A DNA stretch of 64,000 nt from Pseudomonas resinovorans NBRC 106553 (GTDB lineage: Bacteria > Pseudomonadota > Gammaproteobacteria > Pseudomonadales > Pseudomonadaceae). Positions 53,649-62,337 of the stretch are shown here, piece after piece (position 1 is the first letter of the stretch; each line of letters begins with the position of its first letter). The stretch covers positions 682,001 to 746,000 of the forward strand of contig NC_021499.1 of NCBI RefSeq assembly GCF_000412695.1, given 5' to 3'. Under the pieces are notes generated by a model that was not told the DNA's origin, made no database searches, and worked only from the letters and a program-made list of their open reading frames with translations. The translations under genes were made by a program, and so were the position numbers.

Positions 53649-53999
53649 GTGCTGCGTATACGCGGAAAGGTCGGCGACTGGCCGGTGGACCTGACAGTGG
53701 AAATGGATGCCGAGGACTGGGACCAGTTGGCCAGCCGGCTGAGCCCGGAAACCGTGGCCCAGGCCGCCCCGGCGGCAGCGAAGGCTCCCCTCGCGCCACG
53801 CAGCGACGCACTCTGGGACACCGCCCAGCAGTTGCTGTGCGAAGCCGGGCGGATGGAAGGCCCGCGCCTGTTGGCCGAGCTGGAGGCCCTGGCCGGCGGC
53901 GCGGCGGCGGGCAAGCGCCTGCTGGTGCGCCTGCGCCATAGCGAGCAGGTGCACGTGGACGCGGGCAAGGATGCGCCGATCTATGTGTGGAAGGGGTAA
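53649..53999 (+). CDS. Conserved small hypothetical protein
   Basis: 116-residue soluble protein, no known domain recognised. The start LRIRGKVGDWPVDLTVEMDAEDWDQL and the end RLLVRLRHSEQVHVDAGKDAPIYVWKG look like beta-rich segments flanking a helical middle. GTG 53649 has GAGGAGG five bases upstream; GTG 53643 would overlap that Shine-Dalgarno. It is divergent from the zinc operon, and the Zur-like site lies between them. Confidence 0.7.
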   Translation: MLRIRGKVGDWPVDLTVEMDAEDWDQLASRLSPETVAQAAPAAAKAPLAPRSDALWDTAQQLLCEAGRMEGPRLLAELEALAGGAAAGKRLLVRLRHSEQVHVDAGKDAPIYVWKG

Positions 54000-54019
54000 G
54001 GCGGCGCGCGTGGTTAAAC

Positions 54020-54106
54020 CGTAGGTTGGCGCCGAGCCTGCGAGGCCCAACATGCGGGGCCTGGATGTCGCTCGTTGGGCTTCGCTGCGCTCAGCCCAAC
54101 CTACGG
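54020..54106. repeat. Family A intergenic palindrome, copy 6
   Basis: About 87 bases from CGTAGGTTGGCGCC to GCCCAACCTACGG, with internal CTTCGCTGCGCTCAGC. It lies between two convergent genes. Confidence 0.85.
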
Positions 54107-54120
54107 GGGCGGCCGGTCAA

Positions 54121-54990
54121 TCAGTAAATCGCGTTGTACAGCTTGCGGCGGTAGGTGGTGACCAGCGGGTGGTCGCCGCCCAGCAGGTCGAATACCTGCA
54201 GCAGGGTCTTGTGGGGCAGGCCGTTTTCAAAGCCGCGGTTGCGCACGAAGAGCTTGAGCAGGCTGTCCAGTGCCGGTTCGTACTGCTGGCGGGCGAGCTG
54301 TTGCACGGCCAGCTGGTAGACCGCTTCGTCGTCGCCGGCATTTTGTGCCAGGCGCGATTTCAGGTCGGCCACTTCGGGGAGGTCGGCGGCCTGGCGCAGG
54401 AAGGTCAGCTGGGCGCGAGCGCCGGCCAGGGCCTGCTTGTGCTCGTCGCTCTTCACCGCGTTGAGCACGGTCTCCGCTTCGCCCAGTTCACCGCGTTCGG
54501 CCAGGCAACGGGCATAGAGGATCAGTCCGGCGGCATTGCTGTTGTCTTCGGTCAGCAGTTGCTTGAGCAGGTTCTCCGCCTCGCTGATGCGGCCCTCGCT
54601 GAAGGCGGCCTGGGCAGCATCCAGCAGGTTGCCCTCGGGCGTGGCGGGCAGCTGCACATGGGGTTCGAGCATGGCGCGGATGGCAGATTCCGGTTGGGCG
54701 CCGGCGAAGCCGTCCACCGGCTGGCCATCCTTGAACAGCACCACGGTGGGCAGGCTGCGAATGCCGAAGCGCATCACGATGTCCTGCTCGATGTCGCAAT
54801 TGACCTTGGCCAGCAGCAGTTCGCCCTGGTAGGACTCGGTGATCTGCGCCAGCAGCGGCATCAGTGCCTTGCAGGGCGCGCACCAGTCGGCCCAGAAGTC
54901 CACGAGCACGGGTTTGTGGAAGGAGTTCTGGATCACCGCCTGGTCGAAGTCGGCGCCGGTGGTATCGAAGATGTAGGGAATGTCGCTCAT
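54121..54990 (-). CDS. cnoX: Thioredoxin-TPR protein, CnoX/YbbN-like co-chaperedoxin
   Basis: 289-residue protein. The thioredoxin domain covers residues 1-110, with an intact WCAPC (36-40) unlike the SXXC of E. coli CnoX, so it may be redox-active. Residues 120-289 form tetratricopeptide-like helices (NLLDAAQAAFSEGRISEAENLLKQLL; LARQQYEPALDSLLKLF). It likely protects substrates of GroEL/DnaK from oxidation. Confidence 0.88.
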   Translation of the reverse strand: MSDIPYIFDTTGADFDQAVIQNSFHKPVLVDFWADWCAPCKALMPLLAQITESYQGELLLAKVNCDIEQDIVMRFGIRSLPTVVLFKDGQPVDGFAGAQPESAIRAMLEPHVQLPATPEGNLLDAAQAAFSEGRISEAENLLKQLLTEDNSNAAGLILYARCLAERGELGEAETVLNAVKSDEHKQALAGARAQLTFLRQAADLPEVADLKSRLAQNAGDDEAVYQLAVQQLARQQYEPALDSLLKLFVRNRGFENGLPHKTLLQVFDLLGGDHPLVTTYRRKLYNAIY

Positions 54991-55097
54991 CTGGACTCTC
55001 GAAAGCGCGAAAGGATGGGCGAATCATACGGCTGCCGGCGGGCAGATGGATATGCCCTCACGAGCGCCGCGACTGCCCCTGGCATGGCCTGCTTCAC

Positions 55098-55197
55098 CTG
55101 TAGGGGCGAATTCATTCGCGAACCGGGTCGCAGGTCCGGCCCCGGAATCTGATCGGGAGCGCTGCGCGCTCCTTGGCGAATGAATTCGCCCCTACAG
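55098..55197. repeat. Family C intergenic palindrome, copy 2
   Basis: A 100-base inverted repeat opens with CTGTAGGGGCGAATTCATTC and closes with GAATGAATTCGCCCCTACAG. The arms are nearly perfect, with a GGGAGCGCTGCGCGCTCC inner hairpin. Confidence 0.88.
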
Positions 55198-55221
55198 TTC
55201 CGGCATGGCGCCCCAAGGGAA

Positions 55222-55875
55222 TCAGCGAATCGCGTGGTACAGGCTCACGCTGCGGAATTCCGCAGGCTCGGCCAGGTCTGGCCAGGTGCAGGCATCCAGC
55301 ACGGCCAGGCGGGTGTAGAGCGGGTGCTGGAAGTCGCGTACCCGCGAGTCGGCCACCAGGGCCTGGCGGCCACGGCTGAGGAAGTGGTCCAGCAGCGGCA
55401 GGTTGGCGCGGTCGTAGAGGACGTCGGCGACTATCACCAGGTCGAAGCGGTCCTCTTCCTGGAAGAAGTCCGTCGAGTAGCGGAGTGTCACCCCGTTCAG
55501 CTCGGCGTTGGCGCGGCAGGCGTCGAGCGCCAGCGGGTCGAGGTCGCAAGCCACCACCTCGGCGGCGCCGGCCTTGGCCGCGGCGATGGCGGCCACGCCC
55601 GAGCCCGCGCCGAAGTCCAGCACGCGCTTGCCGGCCACCCACTCGGGCTTTTCGGCCAGCCAGCGCGCCAGGGCCAGGCCGCTGGCCCAGCAGAAGCACC
55701 AGTAGGGCGGCTCTTCGAGGATGCGCCGGGTTTCCTCGGGGCTGAAGGCGCGGTGCATGTTGTCGGGATCGATCAGCCAGAGGCGCAGGTCGGTGCCAGG
55801 CAGGGTCTGGGCACCCAGGCTGGCGTCGCCGAGTAGCTGGTTCAGTGCGTCCTGCAGCCGCTCTGGGGCGCTCAT
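55222..55875 (-). CDS. Class I SAM-dependent methyltransferase (ETF-beta lysine methyltransferase-like)
   Basis: 217-residue protein with the SAM motif VLDFGAGSGVAAIAAAKAGA near residue 85, acidic loop VACDLDPLALDACRANAELNGV near 110 and DLVIVADVLYDRANLPLLDHFL near 145. The DVLYD motif and the PPYWCFCWASGLALARWL block are typical of the METTL20/Nnt1-like lysine methyltransferases. The protein substrate is inferred only by family. It overlaps the lipoprotein gene by four bases. Confidence 0.85.
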   Translation of the reverse strand: MSAPERLQDALNQLLGDASLGAQTLPGTDLRLWLIDPDNMHRAFSPEETRRILEEPPYWCFCWASGLALARWLAEKPEWVAGKRVLDFGAGSGVAAIAAAKAGAAEVVACDLDPLALDACRANAELNGVTLRYSTDFFQEEDRFDLVIVADVLYDRANLPLLDHFLSRGRQALVADSRVRDFQHPLYTRLAVLDACTWPDLAEPAEFRSVSLYHAIR

Positions 55876-56297
55876 GGCGCGGGTACCATCCGCAGCGGGC
55901 CGAGCTCGCGGCTCTCCGGCTGGGTGACGGGCAGCGACTCGAGCTTGAGGATCAGCCGCCCGGACAGGCTGGCGCGAGCGCGTAGCTCGACCCGCTCGCC
56001 CTGGGGGAAGTACTCGGGATTGAACAGCAGGCGGAAGGGCAGCGGGCCGCCATTGCCATTCAGCTCCAGGCTGCCCAGCAGGCGCTGCGGGCGATCACGC
56101 TCGTCGACCGACATCAGCGCCAGTTCCACCACGCTGCCGTCGGGGGGCGTCTGCAGCACGCCGCTGAGTTCGCGCATATGGGCGGGCGTTGCCTGCACTT
56201 CGGGCAACGGCTTGGCGGCGGGGAGCTCAGGAGCGGGCTCTTCGCTGGCGCAGGCCGCGAGCAGCGTGGCCAGGAGCAGGGGAAGGAGTGGGCGCAT
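55872..56297 (-). CDS. YbaY-family lipoprotein
   Basis: 141-residue lipoprotein. The lipobox LAAC places the lipidated Cys at 16. The YbaY domain follows ([57 protein letters not shown]). The E at position +3 does not give the Lol-avoidance Asp, so outer-membrane sorting is expected. Divergent from nrdR. Confidence 0.87.
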   Translation of the reverse strand: MRPLLPLLLATLLAACASEEPAPELPAAKPLPEVQATPAHMRELSGVLQTPPDGSVVELALMSVDERDRPQRLLGSLELNGNGGPLPFRLLFNPEYFPQGERVELRARASLSGRLILKLESLPVTQPESRELGPLRMVPAP

Positions 56298-56410
56298 CTG
56301 GAATTCCTGTTCTCTATAGCGCCGGCCTTATAGCGCAAAGCCGTCGGCTTGTCTTGCCCCGGGGATGCGCTACCATGGACCACCTTTTCTGCCGATGCCC
56401 CTCGAACGCC

Positions 56411-56875
56411 ATGCATTGTCCCTTCTGCGGCGCCCACGATACCAAGGTCATTGATTCGCGGCTGGTCGCCGAGGGCGATCAGGTACGTCGCCGTCGCGAG
56501 TGCCTGGCCTGCGAGGAACGCTTCACCACCTTCGAGACCGCCGAGCTGGTGATGCCCCGGCTGATCAAGCAGGACGGTAGCCGCCAGCCCTTCGACGAAG
56601 ACAAGCTGCGTGCCGGCATGCAGCGCGCGCTGGAGAAGCGCCCGGTGAGCATCGAGCGCCTGGAAGCGGCCATCGCCCATATCAAGCACAAGCTGCGCGC
56701 CACTGGTGAGCGCGAAGTGAAGTCGCGGGTGCTCGGCGAGCTGGTGATGGTCGAGCTGCAGAAACTCGACGAAGTCGCCTATATCCGTTTCGCCTCCGTC
56801 TACCGCCGCTTCCAGGACCTCAACGAGTTCCGCGAGGAAATCGAGCGTCTGGCCCGCGAGCCGTCGAAAGACTGA
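56411..56875 (+). CDS. nrdR: Transcriptional repressor NrdR
   Basis: 154-residue repressor of ribonucleotide-reductase genes. The zinc ribbon has Cys3, Cys6, Cys31 and Cys34; the ATP-cone domain ([34 protein letters not shown]) follows to about residue 140. ATG 56411 (MHCPFCG) is the invariant family start. The TGA overlaps the ribD ATG. Confidence 0.97.
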   Translation: MHCPFCGAHDTKVIDSRLVAEGDQVRRRRECLACEERFTTFETAELVMPRLIKQDGSRQPFDEDKLRAGMQRALEKRPVSIERLEAAIAHIKHKLRATGEREVKSRVLGELVMVELQKLDEVAYIRFASVYRRFQDLNEFREEIERLAREPSKD

Positions 56876-57981
56876 TGGCCAGCAGCGACCAGGCCTACAT
56901 GGCGCGCGCCCTGCAACTGGCGCACAAGGGCAGCTACTCCACTCATCCCAATCCGCGCGTGGGCTGCGTCGTGGTCCGCGACGGCCAGATCGTCGGCGAA
57001 GGCTGGCACGTACGCGCCGGCGAACCCCATGCCGAAGTCCACGCCCTGCGCCAGGCCGGCGAGCTGGCCCGTGGCGCCACCGCCTACGTCACCCTCGAAC
57101 CCTGCAGCCACCATGGCCGCACGCCGCCTTGTGCCGATGCACTGGTGGCCGCTGGTGTGGCGCGGGTGGTGGCGGCCATGCAAGACCCCAACCCCCAGGT
57201 TGCCGGCCGTGGCCTGGCGCGCCTGGCGGAGGCCGGCATCGAAGTCGCGAGCGGTGTGCTGGAGGCCGAAGCGCGAGCGCTGAACGCCGGCTTCATCAAG
57301 CGTATGGAACAGGGCCTGCCTTTTGTGCGGGTGAAACTGGCCATGAGCCTGGACGGGCGCACCGCCATGGCCAGCGGCGAAAGCCAGTGGATCACCGGCC
57401 CGGCGGCGCGCTCGGCGGTACAGCGGCTGCGCGCCCGCGCCAGCGTGGTGCTGACCGGCGCCGATACCGTGCTGATGGACGACGCGCGCCTCACCGTGCG
57501 CGCCGACGAGCTGGGCCTGGACCCGGAGCTCACCGCCCTGGCCGTCAGCCGCCCGCCGTTGCGGGTGTTGGTGGACGGTAGCCTGCGGGTGCCGGCCACG
57601 GCGCCGTTCTTCCAGGCCGGCGCGGCCCTGGTGGCCACTGCCCAGGCGGACCGCGAGGCCTATCCCGGACACGAGCTGCTGGCATTGCCGGGCGCCGATG
57701 GCCATGTCGATTTGCGTCGCCTGCTGGAGGAACTGGCCGGCCGTGGCGTCAACGAGGTGCTGGTGGAAGCCGGCCCACGCCTGGCCGGGGCCTTCGCCCG
57801 GGCCGGGCTGGTGGACGAGTACCAGATATTCATCGCCGCCAAGTTCCTCGGTTCCAGCGCCCGGCCGTTGCTGGACTGGCCCCTGACGCGCATGGCCGAG
57901 GCCCAGGAGCTGTCCATCGTCGAGATGCGCGCGGTGGGCGACGACTGGCGCGTCATCGCGATCCCCCGCGCGACTGCCTGA
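56875..57981 (+). CDS. ribD: Bifunctional diaminohydroxyphosphoribosylaminopyrimidine deaminase / 5-amino-6-(5-phosphoribosylamino)uracil reductase
   Basis: 368-residue riboflavin enzyme. The deaminase domain (1-145) has the zinc site HAEVHAL near 51 and PCSHHGRTPPCADAL near 75. The reductase domain (150-360) has VRVKLAMSLDGRTAMASGESQWITG and GADTVLMDDARLTVR. It catalyses steps two and three (EC 3.5.4.26 and 1.1.1.193). Confidence 0.97.
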   Translation: MASSDQAYMARALQLAHKGSYSTHPNPRVGCVVVRDGQIVGEGWHVRAGEPHAEVHALRQAGELARGATAYVTLEPCSHHGRTPPCADALVAAGVARVVAAMQDPNPQVAGRGLARLAEAGIEVASGVLEAEARALNAGFIKRMEQGLPFVRVKLAMSLDGRTAMASGESQWITGPAARSAVQRLRARASVVLTGADTVLMDDARLTVRADELGLDPELTALAVSRPPLRVLVDGSLRVPATAPFFQAGAALVATAQADREAYPGHELLALPGADGHVDLRRLLEELAGRGVNEVLVEAGPRLAGAFARAGLVDEYQIFIAAKFLGSSARPLLDWPLTRMAEAQELSIVEMRAVGDDWRVIAIPRATA

Positions 57982-58073
57982 AACCCCGCCGCCATGCATG
58001 GCGATTTCAGCCGATGCAAGTTGGCCGTGACTGTGATAAAACGCCAGCCAGCCAGTTTGATCACTGGCTGAAA

Positions 58074-58352
58074 CGTTCTCAGGGCGGGGTGCAAGTCCCC
58101 ACCGGCGGTAATTGCACCCATGGTGCATAGCCCGCGAGCGCCTACTGGAAAGCCCAGGATTGAGCGAGCTGGAGCGAGACAAGGCAAAAGCAGCCGAGGA
58201 AGCGCAGTTTACGTCGGTAAATGAGCATTCCGAGGCTGCTTTTAACGCCGTATCGCCGACGCACAGCCAATCCTGACTCACTGCCAGCAGGGTCAGCAGA
58301 TCCGGTTAGATCCCGGAGCCGACGGTAACAGTCCGGATGAAGAGAGAACGGG
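58074..58352 (+). promoter_or_regulatory. FMN riboswitch with a long insertion in its variable arm
   Basis: The conserved pieces are all present: TTCTCAGGGCGGGGTG, TCCCCACCGGCGGTAATTG, TAGCCCGCGAGCG, then CAGCAGATCCGGTTAGATCC, GGAGCCGACGGTAACAGTCC and GGATGAAGAGAG. Between GCGAGCG and CAGCAGATCC lie about 150 bases instead of the usual short variable hairpin. It precedes ribE and is expected to reduce its expression when FMN binds. Confidence 0.95.
58155..58280. repeat. Family B repeat, copy 3, inside the FMN riboswitch
   Basis: It shares GAGCGAGCT, ACAAGGC, AGTTTACG..GTAAATGAGCA, CCGAGGC and the ACGC(C/A)GT(A/T)TCGCCGACGC end with the copy at 49497. Its arms AAAGCAGCC/GGCTGCTTT pair, so it is extruded as one long hairpin on the variable stem. 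Confidence 0.75.
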
Positions 58353-58517
58353 ATTGCCTGCCTGGGCCGGGGTACGTCCGTGCCAGCGCCCGCCAGATCC
58401 CTTTCGATCCATGCGCCCTGTTTTTCACGAAACAGGAGTTCCATCGATGTCCCATGCAACATCCCCCTTCCTTCCGGCGCTGGCGGCCTGTCCGCGCGCG
58501 GGTGAGGTGCGGGTGCC

Positions 58518-58523
58518 TATAAT
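58518..58523 (+). promoter_or_regulatory. Consensus -10 (TATAAT) just before ribE
   Basis: A perfect TATAAT lies 49 bases before the ribE ATG and downstream of the riboswitch. The -35 is poor. It could give riboswitch-independent basal expression. Confidence 0.4.
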
Positions 58524-58571
58524 GCGTCTTTTGCCGGTTCCGGCCGGTTCGCTGCAAGCTCTGGAGGTCCC

Positions 58572-59234
58572 ATGTTCACCGGCATAATCGAAGCCATCGG
58601 CACCATCCGCGCGATCACGCCCAAGGGTGGAGATGTCCGCGTCCTGGTGGAAACCGGCAAGCTGGACCTCGGCGACGTCAAGCTGGGCGACAGCATCGCG
58701 GTCAACGGCGTCTGCCTGACCGCGGTGGAGCTGCCGGGCAACGGCTTCTGGGCCGACGTCAGTCGCGAGACCCTGGCCTGCACCGCCTTCGACGACCTCA
58801 AGCCCGGTAGCCCGGTCAACCTGGAAAAGGCCCTGACCCCCTCCAGCCGCCTGGGCGGCCACCTGGTCAGCGGCCATGTCGACGGCATCGGCGAAATCAT
58901 CGCGCGGGAAGACAACGCCCGCGCCGTGCAATTCAGGATCCGCTCTCCGCGTGAACTGGCCAAGTACATTGCCCTGAAGGGGTCGATCACCGTCGACGGC
59001 ACGAGCCTGACGGTGAACGCGGTGAATGGCGCCGAGTTCGAGCTGACCATCGTTCCGCACACCCTCGGCGAGACCATCATGGCGGACTACCGCCCCGGTC
59101 GCCGGATCAACCTGGAGGTCGACCTGCTGGCCCGCTACCTGGAGCGCCTGCTGCTGGGCGACAAGGCGGCCGAGCCCCAGTCCTCCGGCTTGACCGAAAG
59201 CTTCCTCGCCGAACACGGCTACCTCAAAAACTGA
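58572..59234 (+). CDS. ribE: Riboflavin synthase alpha chain (also called ribC)
   Basis: 220-residue enzyme that dismutates lumazine to riboflavin (EC 2.5.1.9). Two lumazine-binding repeats are visible: MFTGIIEAIGTIRAI with GDSIAVNGVCLTAV (1-95), then GGHLVSGHVDGIGEI with GSITVDGTSLTVN (96-195). GGAGG lies five bases before the ATG. First gene behind the FMN riboswitch. Confidence 0.97.
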   Translation: MFTGIIEAIGTIRAITPKGGDVRVLVETGKLDLGDVKLGDSIAVNGVCLTAVELPGNGFWADVSRETLACTAFDDLKPGSPVNLEKALTPSSRLGGHLVSGHVDGIGEIIAREDNARAVQFRIRSPRELAKYIALKGSITVDGTSLTVNAVNGAEFELTIVPHTLGETIMADYRPGRRINLEVDLLARYLERLLLGDKAAEPQSSGLTESFLAEHGYLKN

Positions 59235-59251
59235 ATTCATAAGGAGGGCCC

Positions 59252-60346
59252 ATGGCTCTCAACAGCATCGAAGAACTGATCGAAGACATCCGCCAGGGCA
59301 AGATGGTCATCCTCATGGATGACGAGGATCGCGAGAACGAAGGCGACCTGATCATGGCCTCCGAGTGCGTGCAGGCCGAGCACATCAACTTCATGGCGCG
59401 CTTCGCCCGCGGCCTGATCTGCATGCCCATGACCCGCGAGCGCTGCGAGCTGCTCAAGCTGCCGCTGATGGCGCCGCGCAACGGTTCCGGCTTCGGCACC
59501 AAGTTCACCGTCTCCATCGAGGCGGCCGAGGGCGTCACCACCGGCATCTCCGCCGCCGACCGTGCGCGCACCGTGCAGGTGGCCGCGGCCAAGGGCGCCA
59601 AGGCCGACGACATCGTCAGCCCCGGCCACATCTTCCCGCTGATGGCCCAGCCGGGCGGCGTGCTGGCCCGCGCCGGCCACACCGAGGCGGCCTGCGACCT
59701 GGCGCGCATGGGCGGTTTCGAGCCCTCCGGCGTGATCTGCGAAATCATGAACGACGACGGCACCATGTCCCGTCGCCCGGAGCTGGAGGCCTTCGCCGCC
59801 GAGCACGGGATCAAGATCGGCACCATCGCCGACCTCATCCACTACCGCCTGATCCACGAGCGCACCGTCGACCGCATCGCCGAGCAGCCGCTGGACAGCG
59901 AGCTGGGCCAGTTCAACCTGGTGACCTACCGCGACTCGGTGGAAGGCGACGTGCACATGGCGCTGACCCTGGGCAAGATCTGCCCGGAAGAGCCGACCCT
60001 GGTGCGGGTACACAACATGGACCCGCTGCGCGACCTGTTCATGGTCAACCAGGAAGGCCGCTGGAGCCTGCGCGCCGCCATGAGCGCGGTGGCCAAGGCC
60101 GGCAGCGGCGTGGTGCTGCTGCTCGGCAATCCGCTCACCGGTCCGCAGCTGCTGGCCCACCTGGAACGCCAGCTGGGCGCCGAAACCAAGGTGACCAACC
60201 CCACCACCTACAGCACCGTCGGTGCCGGATCGCAGATTCTGCGCGACCTCGGGGTGCGCAAGATGCGCCTGATGAGCTCGCCGATGAAGTTCAACGCGAT
60301 ATCCGGTTTCGACCTGGAAGTTGTAGAATACCTGCCCGCTGAATGA
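59252..60346 (+). CDS. ribB: 3,4-dihydroxy-2-butanone-4-phosphate synthase with degenerate GTP cyclohydrolase II domain
   Basis: 364-residue RibBA-shaped protein. The RibB part (1-205) has [20 protein letters not shown] with the acidic metal site, [24 protein letters not shown] and [23 protein letters not shown]. The RibA-like part (210-364) lacks the three zinc Cys (the C-x5-...C-x-C region reads [14 protein letters not shown]), so cyclohydrolase activity is not expected. It makes the four-carbon precursor (EC 4.1.99.12). Confidence 0.95.
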   Translation: MALNSIEELIEDIRQGKMVILMDDEDRENEGDLIMASECVQAEHINFMARFARGLICMPMTRERCELLKLPLMAPRNGSGFGTKFTVSIEAAEGVTTGISAADRARTVQVAAAKGAKADDIVSPGHIFPLMAQPGGVLARAGHTEAACDLARMGGFEPSGVICEIMNDDGTMSRRPELEAFAAEHGIKIGTIADLIHYRLIHERTVDRIAEQPLDSELGQFNLVTYRDSVEGDVHMALTLGKICPEEPTLVRVHNMDPLRDLFMVNQEGRWSLRAAMSAVAKAGSGVVLLLGNPLTGPQLLAHLERQLGAETKVTNPTTYSTVGAGSQILRDLGVRKMRLMSSPMKFNAISGFDLEVVEYLPAE

Positions 60347-60351
60347 CCCGA

Positions 60352-60380
60352 AGGGCTCCGGCCACCTAGGCCGGGGCCCT
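60352..60380 (+). terminator. Possible attenuating hairpin between ribB and ribH
   Basis: A 12-bp stem with one wobble pair (60352-60363 with 60369-60380) is followed by CGCTCTTTAATTG. A weak terminator or processing site is possible. Confidence 0.45.
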
Positions 60381-60407
60381 CGCTCTTTAATTGACGAGAA
60401 CTCGCCC

Positions 60408-60884
60408 ATGTCCCTGAAGACCATCGAAGGTACCTTCATCGCCCCCAAAGGCCGCTATGCCCTGGTGGTCGGCCGTTTCAACAGCTTCGTCGTGGAAAGC
60501 CTGGTGAGCGGCGCGGTTGACGCGCTGGTCCGCCACGGCGTCAGCGAAAGCGACATCACCCTGATCCGCGCGCCTGGCGCCTTCGAGATCCCGCTGGTGG
60601 CCCAGAAGGTCGCCCAGCAAGGCGAATACTCCGCCATCATCGCCCTCGGCGCGGTCATCCGTGGCGGCACCCCGCACTTCGAATACGTCGCCGGCGAGTG
60701 CACCAAGGGCCTGGCCCAGGTATCCATGGAATTCGGCGTACCGGTCGCCTTCGGCGTGCTGACCGTCGACTCCATCGAGCAAGCCATCGAGCGTTCCGGC
60801 ACCAAGGCCGGCAACAAAGGCGCCGAAGCCGCCCTGTCCGCCCTGGAGATGGTCAGCCTGTTGGCTGCCCTGGAGGCCAAGTGA
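60408..60884 (+). CDS. ribH: 6,7-dimethyl-8-ribityllumazine synthase
   Basis: 158-residue lumazine synthase (EC 2.5.1.78), often called ribE in Pseudomonas. Landmarks are [23 protein letters not shown] near residue 18, [14 protein letters not shown] near 55, [19 protein letters not shown] near 80 with the catalytic His, and [24 protein letters not shown] near 115. It overlaps nusB by four bases. Confidence 0.97.
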   Translation: MSLKTIEGTFIAPKGRYALVVGRFNSFVVESLVSGAVDALVRHGVSESDITLIRAPGAFEIPLVAQKVAQQGEYSAIIALGAVIRGGTPHFEYVAGECTKGLAQVSMEFGVPVAFGVLTVDSIEQAIERSGTKAGNKGAEAALSALEMVSLLAALEAK

Positions 60885-61354
60885 GCAACGCAGACGGTTC
60901 GGCGCCCAAGGCGCCGAAAGGCAAGATCGCAGCCCGTCGCCAGGCCCGCAGCCTGGCGATGCAGGCGCTCTACTCCTGGCACATCGCCGGTCAAGCGCTC
61001 AACGAGATCGAGGCGCAGTTCCGCGTCGACAACGATTTCAGCACGGTCGACGGCGCCTACTTCCACGAGATCCTCCACGGCGTGCCGCGCCTGAAGACCG
61101 AGATAGATGCAGCCTTCCTGCCCTGCCTGGACCGCGCCCTCGAGGAAGTGGACCCGGTGGAGCTGGCGATCCTGCGCCTGTCCACCTACGAACTGATGCA
61201 GCGCGTGGACGTGCCCTACCGCGTGGTGATCAACGAAGGCATCGAGCTGGCCAAGGTGTTCGGCGCCACCGACGGGCACAAGTTCGTCAACGGCGTGCTG
61301 GACAAGCTGGCGCCGCGCCTGCGCGAAGCGGAAGTCCGCGGCGGCAAGCGCTGA
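60881..61354 (+). CDS. nusB: Transcription antitermination factor NusB
   Basis: 157-residue all-helical RNA-binding protein that joins NusE in rRNA antitermination. Landmarks are [17 protein letters not shown] near residue 18, [19 protein letters not shown] near 90 and [30 protein letters not shown] near 115. GTG 60881 overlaps the ribH stop (GTGA). Confidence 0.96.
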   Translation: MSNADGSAPKAPKGKIAARRQARSLAMQALYSWHIAGQALNEIEAQFRVDNDFSTVDGAYFHEILHGVPRLKTEIDAAFLPCLDRALEEVDPVELAILRLSTYELMQRVDVPYRVVINEGIELAKVFGATDGHKFVNGVLDKLAPRLREAEVRGGKR

Positions 61355-61368
61355 TCGCCTGTCAGTGA

Positions 61369-62337
61369 ATGGGTGAGTTCGAGCTGATCCGTCGTTTCTT
61401 CGCCTCCGCCGCTTGCGCGACCGGGGGCGAAGGCATTGCCCTTGGCATTGGCGACGACTGCGCCCTGCTGCAATTGCCCCCCTTTGATCAACTGGCGGTT
61501 TCCACCGACAGCCTGGTGGCCGGTGTGCACTTCCCGCTGGACGCCGATCCCTACCTTCTCGGCCAGCGCGCCCTGGCGGTTTCCGTCAGCGACCTGGCAG
61601 CCATGGGCGCCGCGCCCGTCGCCTTCACCCTTGCCCTGACCCTGCCCGAGGCCCGTGCCGACTGGCTGGAAGCCTTCGCCAATGGCCTCTGCGCCATGGC
61701 CCGGGGCTGCGGCATCGGCCTGGTGGGAGGGGACACCACCCGTGGCCCGCTGAGCCTGACCCTCACCGTCTTCGGCCGCGTGCCCGCCGGCCAGGCCCTG
61801 ACCCGTGCCGGTGCGCGGCCTGGCGACCTGCTCTGCGTGGGCGGCAGCCTGGGTGATGGCGCTGGCGCCTTGCCGCTGGTGCTGGGCGAACGCCAGGACA
61901 ACAGCGCGCAGGCGCAGTACCTGCTGCAACGCTACTGGGCACCGCAACCGCAGCTGGACCTCGGCCAGGCGCTGCGCGGGCTGGCCACGGCGGCGCTGGA
62001 CATCTCCGACGGTCTGCTCGCCGACTGTGGCCATATCGCTCGCGCTTCGAAGGTGGCATTACTGGTGGACGCTGCGCGCGTGCCCCTGTCCGCCGCCCTC
62101 GAAGGGCTTTTTTCCAGGGAATTCGCCCTCAATTGTGCGCTGGCCGGTGGCGACGACTACCGGCTCGCCTTTACCCTTCCCGCCGACGCGCTGGCCAGCA
62201 TCCAGGCCGACTGGCCTGAGGTGGCGGTGATCGGCCGGGTCGAGGCGGGGCAGGGCGTGCATCTGCTGGATGCCAGCGGCGCCGAGCTGCAGCCGCCGGC
62301 ACTGGGTTATCAACATTTCGGGAGTCAAGGTGACTGA
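61369..62337 (+). CDS. thiL: Thiamine-monophosphate kinase
   Basis: 322-residue ATP-dependent kinase forming thiamine diphosphate (EC 2.7.4.16). Landmarks are FELIRRFF at residues 4-11, GIGDDCALL near 27, AVSTDSLVAGVHF near 43, VSVSDLAAMGAAP near 71, LVGGDTTRGPLS near 117 and ALDISDGLLAD near 210. It overlaps pgpA by eight bases. Confidence 0.96.
   Translation: MGEFELIRRFFASAACATGGEGIALGIGDDCALLQLPPFDQLAVSTDSLVAGVHFPLDADPYLLGQRALAVSVSDLAAMGAAPVAFTLALTLPEARADWLEAFANGLCAMARGCGIGLVGGDTTRGPLSLTLTVFGRVPAGQALTRAGARPGDLLCVGGSLGDGAGALPLVLGERQDNSAQAQYLLQRYWAPQPQLDLGQALRGLATAALDISDGLLADCGHIARASKVALLVDAARVPLSAALEGLFSREFALNCALAGGDDYRLAFTLPADALASIQADWPEVAVIGRVEAGQGVHLLDASGAELQPPALGYQHFGSQGD

Noticed and set aside
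58354..58587. A small ORF between the FMN riboswitch and ribE (for example from ATG 58447)
   Set aside because: It has a reasonable Shine-Dalgarno but overlaps the ribE start, lacks conserved features I recognise, and is not needed to explain regulation.
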